NCBI GenBank assembly: GCA_900545825.1
Contig: URAS01000007.1
Location: 62,001 to 126,000 of the forward strand
DNA: 64,000 nucleotides
Direction: 5' to 3'
DNA from: an uncultured Actinomyces sp.
Lineage (GTDB): Bacteria > Actinomycetota > Actinomycetes > Actinomycetales > Actinomycetaceae
Shown here: positions 11,036-18,856 of the stretch, piece after piece
Layout of the letters: each line of letters starts with the position of its first letter
Position numbering within the stretch: the first letter of the stretch is position 1
Position numbers and translations under genes: made by a program
Notes under the pieces: generated by a model
The model's input: the letters and a program-made list of their open reading frames with translations, nothing else
Told to the model about the DNA's origin: nothing
Databases searched by the model: none

Positions 11036-12520
11036 ATGACCGCACCCCACCGTCGCAACCCGGTCGCGCGCGCCGGCCACGCCGTCTTCGCCTTCTTCTA
11101 CAACAAGAAGGTCGGGGTCGTCCTCATCCTCCTGGTCGCCGTGGCGACCCTGCTGGGCACGATCATCACCCAGGCGCCCGACGGGACGTACGATCACCCC
11201 GACTCACGCGACGCATTCCTCGCCCAGATGCAGATGCGCTACGGCGGCTGGACGAAGCCCCTCGACTGGCTGGGCATGTTCCACATCTATTCGTCACCGC
11301 TGTTTTTCGTGCTGTGCGCGCTGCTCACGCTGTCGATCATCGCGTGCACGCTCCACCGCATCCCGCTATTGTGGCGCAAGGCAACGAAGCCGCGCACCCG
11401 CGTGAGCGCCAGGTTCTTCGAGCACGCCCAATACCAGGGGCAGATTCCCACGAAGGCCGACCCAGAGGACGCCCTCGAGGCGACCCGCGCCGCCCTCAAG
11501 CGCACGCATTATCGCGTCCTCGACGCACCGGGTGAGGGACCCGCGGGCCTGTACGCCGATCGGTTCCGGTTCGGTCCGTTCGGCACCGTCGTCGCCCACG
11601 CATCGTTCGTCATCATCATTGCGGCGGTCGTCATTTCCAGCCTCACCGGCCTTGACAAGACGGTGACGATCCCCGTCGGCGGGCAGGCGCCGGTGGGCGC
11701 CGGCACGCACCTGACGATCGAGGCCGCGAGCTTCCACGACAGCTACGACAAGAAGGGGCGGCCCACCGACTACGTCTCGACGCTGGTCCTCCGCGACGCC
11801 GGGCGACAGGTGGCGCGGCAGGAGGTCCGCGTCAACCAGCCGCTGCGCTACGGCGGCTACAAGTTCCACCAGGCATCGTACGGTTTCGCCGCCCAGATCC
11901 GCGCAGCGTCGAAAAACCGCCCCCTCTATTCCGGCGCCGTCGCCCTCGACCAGCAGTCGGGGGATCAGAACTACCACTACGGCACCGTCAACCTTCCGCC
12001 GAAGAAGGTCCAAGGGCGGACGCTGCGGCTGCTCGTCGCCACCCCGGCGGCGGGAGCCCAGGGCGCCGACGTCGCCTCCGGGCAGGCGCTCATCCAGGTC
12101 ATCGACGTCGCCAACCACTCGAAGGTCCTCGCCGAAAAGACCGTCGACCAGGGCACAAGCGCGACCATCGCGGGAGTCGACGTGACGTTCGTCCGCGAGA
12201 CGCCCTACACGGGCATCACGATCCGCCGCGACCCGGGCGCGCCGTGGATGTGGGTGGGCTCGGTCCTCCTCGTCCTCGGCATGACCTGCACCTTTGGGCT
12301 GCGGCATCGCCGCCTGTGGGTGCGCGTGATCCCCGGCGCCCAGGCCACTGTTCGCGAGGGTGCCGACCACATCCGCGCCGCCCACACCGTCGTCGAGGTC
12401 GCCAGCGTCGACACGTCCGATTCCGCGTTCGAACGCCAGTTTGCCGCCCTCGTCGGGGCGATTGAGACTGAACTCAAGGGCCCCGACGTTTCCCCGAACC
12501 CCGAGAAGAAAGAGAGGTGA
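11036..12520 (+). CDS. resB: cytochrome c biogenesis protein ResB (Ccs1)
   Basis: Partner of CcsA in the System II heme-export and ligation complex. The 494-aa protein has membrane helices near residues 20-42, 80-100 and 180-200, a large external domain, and a last helix near residue 400 (WMWVGSVLLVLGMTCTFGL), the family layout. The motif YGGYKFHQASYG belongs to the ResB external domain. It lies between ccdA and ccsA with no gaps. Confidence 0.93.
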   Translation: MTAPHRRNPVARAGHAVFAFFYNKKVGVVLILLVAVATLLGTIITQAPDGTYDHPDSRDAFLAQMQMRYGGWTKPLDWLGMFHIYSSPLFFVLCALLTLSIIACTLHRIPLLWRKATKPRTRVSARFFEHAQYQGQIPTKADPEDALEATRAALKRTHYRVLDAPGEGPAGLYADRFRFGPFGTVVAHASFVIIIAAVVISSLTGLDKTVTIPVGGQAPVGAGTHLTIEAASFHDSYDKKGRPTDYVSTLVLRDAGRQVARQEVRVNQPLRYGGYKFHQASYGFAAQIRAASKNRPLYSGAVALDQQSGDQNYHYGTVNLPPKKVQGRTLRLLVATPAAGAQGADVASGQALIQVIDVANHSKVLAEKTVDQGTSATIAGVDVTFVRETPYTGITIRRDPGAPWMWVGSVLLVLGMTCTFGLRHRRLWVRVIPGAQATVREGADHIRAAHTVVEVASVDTSDSAFERQFAALVGAIETELKGPDVSPNPEKKER

Positions 12521-12525
12521 GCGCC

Positions 12526-13416
12526 ATGCTTCAGTTCGCCGAATATGTCCTGGCCGCCGCCACCGTTTTCGTCATTTTGGCGCTCATCTCGAACACCGTC
12601 GTCGTCATGCGGTACAAGAAAACCGCGCCGACGCCCGACGGCGAGAAGCCCACAATTTCATTGGGTGGACAGCCCGCCCGCGCGGTTGAGACGAAGAAGC
12701 CCAAGACCCGCGGGTTCGGCTGGTTCGGTACGGCGTTCACGATCCTCGCCTGGGTGGCGCTCACGGTCTACCTGGGGCTGCGCATCGCCATGACCGGACA
12801 CGGCCCCTTTGCCAACCAGCACGAGTTCGCCGTGTCATTCTGCTGGGGCATCCTCACGGTGTTCCTGGGGTTCGCGTTCCACTACGGGCTGCGTACGGTC
12901 TCGCTGGCCGTCCTCCCCGTCACCGCGGTGCTGCTCATCTACGCCCAGTCGCTCGACTCGGGCGTCGCACCACTGGTGCCGGCGCTGCAGAACAACCTCC
13001 TCCTCACCCTGCACGTGAGCTTCGCCGTCCTCGCCTACGGCGCCGCCTGCGTGTCGTTCGGCGCGGCGGTGTTGTGGCTGGTCCAGCCGCATATGCCCAA
13101 GCAGATCCGGCCCCGGCGCGAGCTGCTCGACGAGATCGGCTACCGCGGCGCGATCATCACGTTCCCCCTGCTGACGATCATGATCGTCCTCGGCGCCGTA
13201 TGGGCCGACACGGCGTGGGGCTCATATTGGAGCTGGGACCCGAAAGAGACGGCCGCCCTCGTCACGTGGCTGATCTACGGCGGCTATCTGCATGCCCGCG
13301 TCGTCGCCGACTGGCGAGGCCGGCGGGCCGCGTGGCTCCTCATCATCGGGTTTGCCGCGGTATTGTTTGCGTACTTCGGTAACCACTTCTTCGGGGGGCT
13401 GCACTCGTATGGCTAA
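12526..13416 (+). CDS. ccsA: cytochrome c biogenesis protein CcsA (ResC)
   Basis: Heme-handling membrane protein that, with ResB, exports heme and attaches it to CXXCH motifs. The WWD signature is clear: WGSYWSWDPKETAALVTW, with about eight hydrophobic segments and conserved histidines (LHVSFAVLAYG, GNHFF). I chose the ATG at 12526 because GAGAGGTGA lies six bases upstream; a GTG at 12517 overlapping the resB stop is possible. The product is 296 aa. The C-terminus overlaps resA by eight bases. Confidence 0.94.
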   Translation: MLQFAEYVLAAATVFVILALISNTVVVMRYKKTAPTPDGEKPTISLGGQPARAVETKKPKTRGFGWFGTAFTILAWVALTVYLGLRIAMTGHGPFANQHEFAVSFCWGILTVFLGFAFHYGLRTVSLAVLPVTAVLLIYAQSLDSGVAPLVPALQNNLLLTLHVSFAVLAYGAACVSFGAAVLWLVQPHMPKQIRPRRELLDEIGYRGAIITFPLLTIMIVLGAVWADTAWGSYWSWDPKETAALVTWLIYGGYLHARVVADWRGRRAAWLLIIGFAAVLFAYFGNHFFGGLHSYG

Positions 13417-14020
13417 ATCGACGTCGTTCGCTGACAGGGTCAGTTCGTCGCGCTGGGGCAGCGTCGTCGTCCTTGTCATCATCGTCGCGATCGTCGCGGC
13501 GGGGATCTGGATCGCCATGCGTCCCAAGGGCGACTCCGCGGGCAGCCAGGCGACGCAGGCGGGGGCCAGTTCGTCGGTCGACTCCACCGCTCAGGCCAAG
13601 GGGCCCGCGCCGGATGTCGGGAAGCCGGCGCCGGCGCTGCAGGGCACCAGCCCCGACGGCAGCACCGTTACTCTGGCTGACCACCGTGGCCGCCCGGTCT
13701 GGCTGGTGTTCAACGCGACGTGGTGCCCGGCGTGCCGCGCCGAGGCCCCCGACGTCGAAGCGATCGCCCAGTCCGGCACGGTCGACGTCATCACCGTCTA
13801 CATGGGCGAATCCGGTCAGACGATCACCGACTTCGCCAAGCGGCTGGGCCTCACGTCGATCGCCGTCGAGGACCCGGATGAGCAGTTGTCCAGCAACTAC
13901 CGCGTGCTGGGGATTCCCGCACACTTCTTTATCGACTCCGAGGGCGTCATCCGCTCGACCTACGTCGGCGAGATCACGAAGGCCGACGCCCTGAGACACA
14001 TCAAGGACCTCGATAAGTAG
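13409..14020 (+). CDS. resA: thiol-disulfide oxidoreductase ResA/TlpA
   Basis: Membrane-anchored thioredoxin-like protein that reduces the heme-binding cysteines of apocytochrome c. The 203-aa protein has an anchor near residues 17-37, an alanine/serine-rich linker, and a thioredoxin fold with the active site WCPAC (Trp105-Cys109) and the cis-proline GIPAHFFID. The ATG lies within the end of ccsA; the longer upstream reading frame is only overlap with that gene. Last gene of the nrf-ccs operon. Confidence 0.92.
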   Translation: MAKSTSFADRVSSSRWGSVVVLVIIVAIVAAGIWIAMRPKGDSAGSQATQAGASSSVDSTAQAKGPAPDVGKPAPALQGTSPDGSTVTLADHRGRPVWLVFNATWCPACRAEAPDVEAIAQSGTVDVITVYMGESGQTITDFAKRLGLTSIAVEDPDEQLSSNYRVLGIPAHFFIDSEGVIRSTYVGEITKADALRHIKDLDK

Positions 14021-14048
14021 GGGCGGCACCCCGCGCCCGTAGACGGCA

Positions 14049-14145
14049 CCCCACCCGTGAACGTGATCTTTTTGGTCACGTTCACCGAGTGAATCGCTTC
14101 AGCGTGACCTTTCTGGACGAAAGGACACGTTCACGGAGGGTGGGG
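14049..14145. repeat. intergenic palindromic element, family A copy 1
   Basis: A 97-base element between the convergent resA and ndh genes. Outer arms CCCCACCC and GGGTGGGG enclose GTGAACGTGATC-TTTTT-GGTCACGTTCAC (14057-14085), then a second hairpin CGTGaCCTTTC-TGGAC-GAAAGGaCACG and a final CACGTTCACG. A second copy lies at 33941-34020. The inner part matches it in the 24-base palindrome, in CCGA and in GGACGAAAGGA-CACG(T/C)TCACG. Confidence 0.8.
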
Positions 14146-14146
14146 G

Positions 14147-15520
14147 CTAGTCGTCCTCGGGAGGGCGGAGGGTGTCGATGTCCTCGCCGAAGAACAGGCG
14201 CCCCGACGAGCGACGCCCCAGACGCTTGAGCGCCAACCGGGCCACCATCTGCTGGTGCGTCACCGTGCGTTCGGAGCGCGACACCGAGAGGAACGAGACG
14301 AACCACCGCAGGAGCGTCGACACGCGCGACTTAAAGCCCACGATGTAGAGCAGATGGAGGAAGCACCACGCCACCCACGCCGCGAAGCCGGTGAGCCGCA
14401 CGCCCTTCACCGACACGACCGCCTTGAACCGGGCGATCGTCGCCATCGACCCCTTATCGACATAGGTGAAGGGCGGATAGTCGTCGCCCGCCACACCGTC
14501 CAGGCGGTCGGCGATGAGCTTGGCGACGTAGCGGCCCGACTGGATCGCCCCCTGGGCGACGCCGGGGACCCCGTCGACCGCCATGAGGTCGCCAATGACG
14601 AAAATATCGGGGTAGCCCGGCACCGTCAGATCCGGGGCCACCTTGACGCGGCCAGCACGGTCGACCTCGACACCCGTCCGTTCGGCGATCTTGCGGCCGA
14701 TCGGCGCGCCCGCCACGCCGGCGGCCCACACCTTGCAGATCGACGGCATGACGCGTTCGTTGCCGTGCTTGTCGCGCAACGTCACCGAATCCTTCGTCAC
14801 GTCGGTGACGATCGTGTTCATGTGCAGCTCGATGCCCAGATGCTCGAGCTGGCGGGCCGTGTGCTGGCCCAGGTTGTCACCGAACGCCGGCAGCGGGTGC
14901 GGCGCCCCGTCGACGAGGACGACACGCGCCCTCGTCGGGTCGATCCGGCGGAACTCGCGGCGCAGCGTCGTCGACGAGAGCTCGCGAATCTGGCCGGCCA
15001 TCTCGACGCCAGTCGGTCCGGCGCCCACGACGACGAACGTCATGAGTTCGCGTCGGCGTACCGGGTCCGGCTCCTGCTCGGCGATCTCGAACGCATTGAA
15101 GATGCGGGCACGCAGCTCGAGGGCGTCGTCGATCGTCTTCATGCCGGGCGCGAAGTCCTCGAATTGGTCGTTGCCGAAATACGACTGCCCGGCACCGGCC
15201 GCGACGATGAGCGTGTCGTAGCTGGTCTGGAAATCCTCGTTCATGTTGCGCCACATGACGCGCTTCTTTTCGACGTCGACGCCCTCGACGAGGCCCAGCA
15301 GGACGCGGACGTTGCGCTGGCGGGCCAGGATCTCGCGCGTCGACGGGGCGATCTCACCCTCCGAGAGGATTCCCGTCGCCACCTGGTACAACAGCGGCTG
15401 GAACAGGTGATAGCTCGTGCGCGAAATGAGGGTGACATGGACGTCGGGCCGAGCGAGGGCGGTGGCAGCGAACAGGCCGCCGAATCCCGAACCGATGATG
15501 ACCACGTGGTGCTTTGACAT
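14147..15520 (-). CDS. ndh: type II NADH:quinone oxidoreductase
   Basis: Single-subunit, non-proton-pumping NADH dehydrogenase feeding electrons to the quinone pool. The 457-aa protein has two dinucleotide-binding folds, GSGFGGLFAA (FAD, near residue 11) and VVGAGPTGVEMAG (NADH, near residue 170), the VIGDLMAVDG motif, and a hydrophobic C-terminal region for membrane attachment. The ATG has GAAAGGACA upstream. It may supply quinol to the neighbouring NrfH, although ndh is a general respiratory gene. Confidence 0.93.
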   Translation of the reverse strand: MSKHHVVIIGSGFGGLFAATALARPDVHVTLISRTSYHLFQPLLYQVATGILSEGEIAPSTREILARQRNVRVLLGLVEGVDVEKKRVMWRNMNEDFQTSYDTLIVAAGAGQSYFGNDQFEDFAPGMKTIDDALELRARIFNAFEIAEQEPDPVRRRELMTFVVVGAGPTGVEMAGQIRELSSTTLRREFRRIDPTRARVVLVDGAPHPLPAFGDNLGQHTARQLEHLGIELHMNTIVTDVTKDSVTLRDKHGNERVMPSICKVWAAGVAGAPIGRKIAERTGVEVDRAGRVKVAPDLTVPGYPDIFVIGDLMAVDGVPGVAQGAIQSGRYVAKLIADRLDGVAGDDYPPFTYVDKGSMATIARFKAVVSVKGVRLTGFAAWVAWCFLHLLYIVGFKSRVSTLLRWFVSFLSVSRSERTVTHQQMVARLALKRLGRRSSGRLFFGEDIDTLRPPEDD

Positions 15521-15608
15521 CGCGCACTGTCCTTTCGCTCTAACCGCTGAGACCACTCAATTTTAATCTTAGTTAGGCCTCACTCACAAGCAGATGTGTC
15601 AACAAGAC

Positions 15609-15638
15609 AGGGCCCGGACACTTCCGTATCCGGGCCCT
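15609..15638 (-). terminator. hairpin after the beta-propeller gene
   Basis: A 10-bp perfect stem, AGGGCCCGGA with TCCGGGCCCT, and a 10-base loop, 44 bases beyond the stop of the minus-strand gene at 15682. A shorter CCGGCC-TTTC-GGCCGG hairpin at 15659-15674 precedes it. The following bases are only moderately T-rich. Confidence 0.65.
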
Positions 15639-15681
15639 GCCCTTTCGTCGACGTCACCCGGCCTTTCGGCCGGTTCTGCTG

Positions 15682-17597
15682 TTATCCCTGGCGACGCCGC
15701 AGCACTGTCACGCCACCCGCAGCAGCGAGCGCAACCGCTGCCAGCGCGGCGAATTCCGCGGCCACACCGGTCTTGGCGAGCGCCGCCTTCGCGCCGCCCT
15801 TCGTGCCGGTCTTCGCGGCGGCCGCCTGGGGCGCCTGGGTGGACGAGCCGGCCTTATCCTTCGAGGGCGCGTTCCCCTTGTCGCCGGTCGAGGGCGCGTT
15901 CCCCTTGTCGCCGGTCGAACCGGTCGTGTCCTTCCCGTCGGTCGAACCGGTCGTGTCCTTACCGTCGGTCGAACCGGTCGAGTCGGCGCTCTTGGGGACG
16001 ATGCGCGTGATCACGTTCGGGCTGGCCTTGTCGGTCACGTAGAGGACGCCGTCGGCGCCCACGGACGCGTGGTTGGCATTCGCGCCGGCCGGCAGGTTGG
16101 CGACCTCTTTGCGGGTCTTCGTGTCGATCACCGTGACCGTGCCGTCGGTGCGGTTGACGACGTAGACGCTCCGCGTCGTCGGGTCGTAGGCCGCATTAAG
16201 GGCCTGCGCGCCGGTCGGGATCTCGGCCAGAACCTTGTTCGTCTGGGTGTCGACAACGACGACGTTGTTCGAGTCCTGGTTGGCAACATAGAGCGCCTTA
16301 TCCTCGGGGTCGTAGGCGATACCCGAGGCGCCCTTGGCGTTGCTGCCGAGGTCATAGTAGGTGATCGCGCCGGAATCGAGATTGACGCCCGCGGCGTAGG
16401 GGTTGGACAGCGAGGGCGTGAACAGCGTCCTCGAGGCGGGGTCGAAGGTCAGCGACATGGGCGCCTTGAACGCGTGATCCTTGTCGCCGACGGTGATGTC
16501 CTTGACCTTGGTGATCGCCTTCGTGGCGGGGTCGTACGAGAAGACGCCGATCGTGCCGGTCGCCGCCTCGCCGCGACGGTTCGCCGACGAGACGTAGGCG
16601 TAACCGGTCGTGGGGTCGATAACGACGTCGCGGGGGTGGCTGAGCAGGTCGGCACTCCCCTGGGCCAACAGCTCGAGGGTGTCGCGGTCGTAGACGGCGA
16701 CGGTGCTCTGGCGCGTGTTCGACACCCAGATGAGGCCGTTCTTGTCGTCGAGGCCGATGCCGTACACCGCGTAGCGGCCGCCCGTCTCCTTGTCGGCGAC
16801 CGGCGCGTCGGTCGACTTCTCGACCGCGAGCGTCGTCGGGTTCACCTGGAGGAGCTTCGATTCCTTAACCGGAGGACGCCCGACCGCGGTCGTCGCGTAG
16901 AGCTTGCCGGTGGTCGGCGAGTACACGCTCTGGTAGAGGCCGGCCGGCTCTTCCTTCTTGGCGATATCGTACTTGTCGACGTTGAGGGTCGGACGCGGCT
17001 CGACCTTGTCCTTATCCTTGCCGGCGTCGCCGCCCGTGTGACCGCCGGTGCCGCCGGTCGTCCCGCCGGGCTGCTCGCTGCCGCCGGTCGACGGGGTCTC
17101 GCCGGCGTCCTTCTTGACCGTGAACTTCGCGAACTTCGAGGAGCCCACGCCACACCCGTCGGAGCCGGTCAGCGCGCGAATCCAGTACGAGTCGCCCTCG
17201 GCCAGGTCCTTGGGCAGGGTGACCGAGATCTTCCAGTTGGCATCACGAATCGAGCCACCGTCGATGGTCTTCGAGGCCATGATCGTGCCAGCCTCGACCG
17301 TGCCGGAGGCCTGCGGATCCGTGAAGTCGATCGCGCCGTCGTTGAGCTTGATGCCGGTGTAGGCGTCTTTGCAGGTGGGGTTCGCCTTGTAGCCGCTGCC
17401 CGAGATAACCATCGTGCCGCCGGGCGCATAGGTCGCTTTGTCGAGCGTGAGGGTGCCGTCGCCCATTCCGGGGCGCGGTTCGGCGGCGTGGGCGGGGCTG
17501 GAGGCCATTCCCACACCCAGGACCCCAGGGCGGCGGCCGCCGTCACGACGGCAACCTTCCTCAAGACGCCAGGGCGAGACGTTGCTGGTGTTGTCAT
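15682..17597 (-). CDS. cell-wall YVTN beta-propeller surface protein, signal peptide split by an apparent frameshift
   Basis: The main reading frame (to 17514) encodes an Ig-like module (KLNDG, HWIR-type strand), a Gly/Thr/Lys linker, then a YncE/YVTN-type beta-propeller built of repeats such as DPTTGYAYVSSANR and DPEDKALYVANQDSNNVVVVDTQTN. Two TGSTDGKDT repeats and a sorting signal follow: LAKTG, hydrophobic helix, RRRQG. LAxTG is the class E sortase motif. The signal peptide lies in another frame: MTTPATSRPGVLRKVAVVTAAAALG, starting at 17597 with GAGGAAA upstream. One extra G in the run at 17523-17526 would join it to VLGVGMASSPAHA, giving a 638-aa preprotein. It may be a sequencing error, phase variation or recent inactivation. 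The gene is divergent from a FecB-like transporter. Confidence 0.75.
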
Positions 17598-17692
17598 GTG
17601 GACTCTTTCCTCGAGATCGGAGGGCGCCGCACCGTTACGTCGGCGCCTGGTCACTGGATGGCCAGGCGGCAACAGGGCGCTCGCCGCCTGGC

Positions 17693-17711
17693 AGAGCTGA
17701 GCCTACCCATA
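17693..17711. promoter_or_regulatory. weak IdeR/DtxR-like box
   Basis: AGAGCTGAGCCTACCCATA matches 13 of 19 positions of the iron box TWAGGTTAGSCTWACCTWA. It lies about 100 bases upstream of the beta-propeller gene. Degenerate, so only suggestive. Confidence 0.25.
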
Positions 17712-17767
17712 GCTTTCTATTTATTGCAAGGCTTATTTTTTCTATAGACTCCCAGTGCTACTTTGGT

Positions 17768-17786
17768 GAAGGGTCTGCTAAGTTAA
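17768..17786. promoter_or_regulatory. weak IdeR/DtxR-like box before the FecB-like gene
   Basis: GAAGGGTCTGCTAAGTTAA also matches 13 of 19 positions of the IdeR/DtxR consensus, 53 bases upstream of the transporter operon. Two partial matches in one 242-base divergent gap make iron control plausible but unproven. Confidence 0.3.
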
Positions 17787-17839
17787 GGGCCGACGGTGCC
17801 CAGCCGGACCCCGCCAGCCAGCCGACAGGAGGACGACCG

Positions 17840-18856
17840 ATGCGGACACGGACGCACGTCACCGCGCTTTTTCTTGCCCTGTGCCTGCTGCTCGGCCTCG
17901 CCGGATGCGATACCGCCAGCACCTCCCCCGCGGCGACGGGCGCGACGACGAGCACCCGCACCCTCACCGACGCGTCGGGCACGAGCGTGACGGTCCCCAC
18001 ACACCCCAAGCGGATCATCGCCTATTCGGAGCCGACGACCGACGCCCTCTACGCCCTCGGGCTGAAACCCGTCGGCGTCGTCGCGGGGCGCGGCCAGCGC
18101 GGCGTCGCCAGTTACCTGGCCGATAAAGCCGGCGACGTCGCGATCATGGGGACGGTCGCCCAACCGAATTACGAGGCGATCGGCGCGGCCAAACCGGACC
18201 TCATCCTCGTCGACGGCACGTCGGTCAACAATCAGCCGAAGACGATGAAGCTGCTGCGCGCCATCGCGCCGGTCGTCTTCACGGGATACGCCGGCAAGGA
18301 CTGGCGCGACAACCTGCGGGTCACCGCCGACGCCGTGGGCCGCACCGCGCAGGCCACTCGGATCATTGCCGATTACGACCAGAGGGCGGCCGATCTCAAG
18401 GCCCGCCTCCACGCCGCGGGGATGGACACCCACACGTACTCAATCGTGCGGTGGCAGATCGGGGCGCCCTCGCTCATCCTCAACGAGCTGCTGTCCGCGC
18501 GTGCCCTCGCCGACGTCGGCCTGTCCCGCCCGGCAAACCAAAACCGCGAGGGCCACGGCCATTCCGAACCCGTGTCACTCGAGAACCTCGCGGAGATTGA
18601 CGCCGACTACCTGTTCCTCGGCACGCTCGGCGGCTCCTCGGTCACCAACCCCAAAGCCGGCGGTGACGCCAACGTCGCCGCCGCGAAAAAGGCCATCGAC
18701 CAGGCCAAACAGACGCCCGGATTCACCAGCCTCCACGCCTATCAGGCCGGCCACATCATCCCCGTCGACGGGTCGGTGTGGACCTCGACCGGCGGGCCGC
18801 TGCTGATGAACCGCGTCCTTGACGATATCGAGACCAACCTGCTGAAGGAGAAGTGA
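17840..18856 (+). CDS. FecB/BtuF-family metallophore-binding lipoprotein
   Basis: Substrate-binding protein of an iron-type ABC importer (periplasmic-binding family 2). The 338-aa protein has a lipoprotein signal with LAGC (Cys23), the opening TLTDASGTSVTVPTHPKRI typical of FecB/FepB proteins, and EPTTDALYALGL. AGGAGG precedes the ATG by 8 bases. It heads an operon with two surface proteins and fecC, fecD and fecE homologues. The ligand cannot be read from the sequence. Two separate permeases argue for a siderophore or similar chelate rather than the single-permease HmuTUV heme system. Confidence 0.88.
   Translation: MRTRTHVTALFLALCLLLGLAGCDTASTSPAATGATTSTRTLTDASGTSVTVPTHPKRIIAYSEPTTDALYALGLKPVGVVAGRGQRGVASYLADKAGDVAIMGTVAQPNYEAIGAAKPDLILVDGTSVNNQPKTMKLLRAIAPVVFTGYAGKDWRDNLRVTADAVGRTAQATRIIADYDQRAADLKARLHAAGMDTHTYSIVRWQIGAPSLILNELLSARALADVGLSRPANQNREGHGHSEPVSLENLAEIDADYLFLGTLGGSSVTNPKAGGDANVAAAKKAIDQAKQTPGFTSLHAYQAGHIIPVDGSVWTSTGGPLLMNRVLDDIETNLLKEK

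Noticed and set aside
15552..15590. Possible iron box upstream of ndh
   Set aside because: TTAGTTAGGCCTCACTCA matches only about 11 of 19 consensus positions and ndh is not an obvious iron gene.
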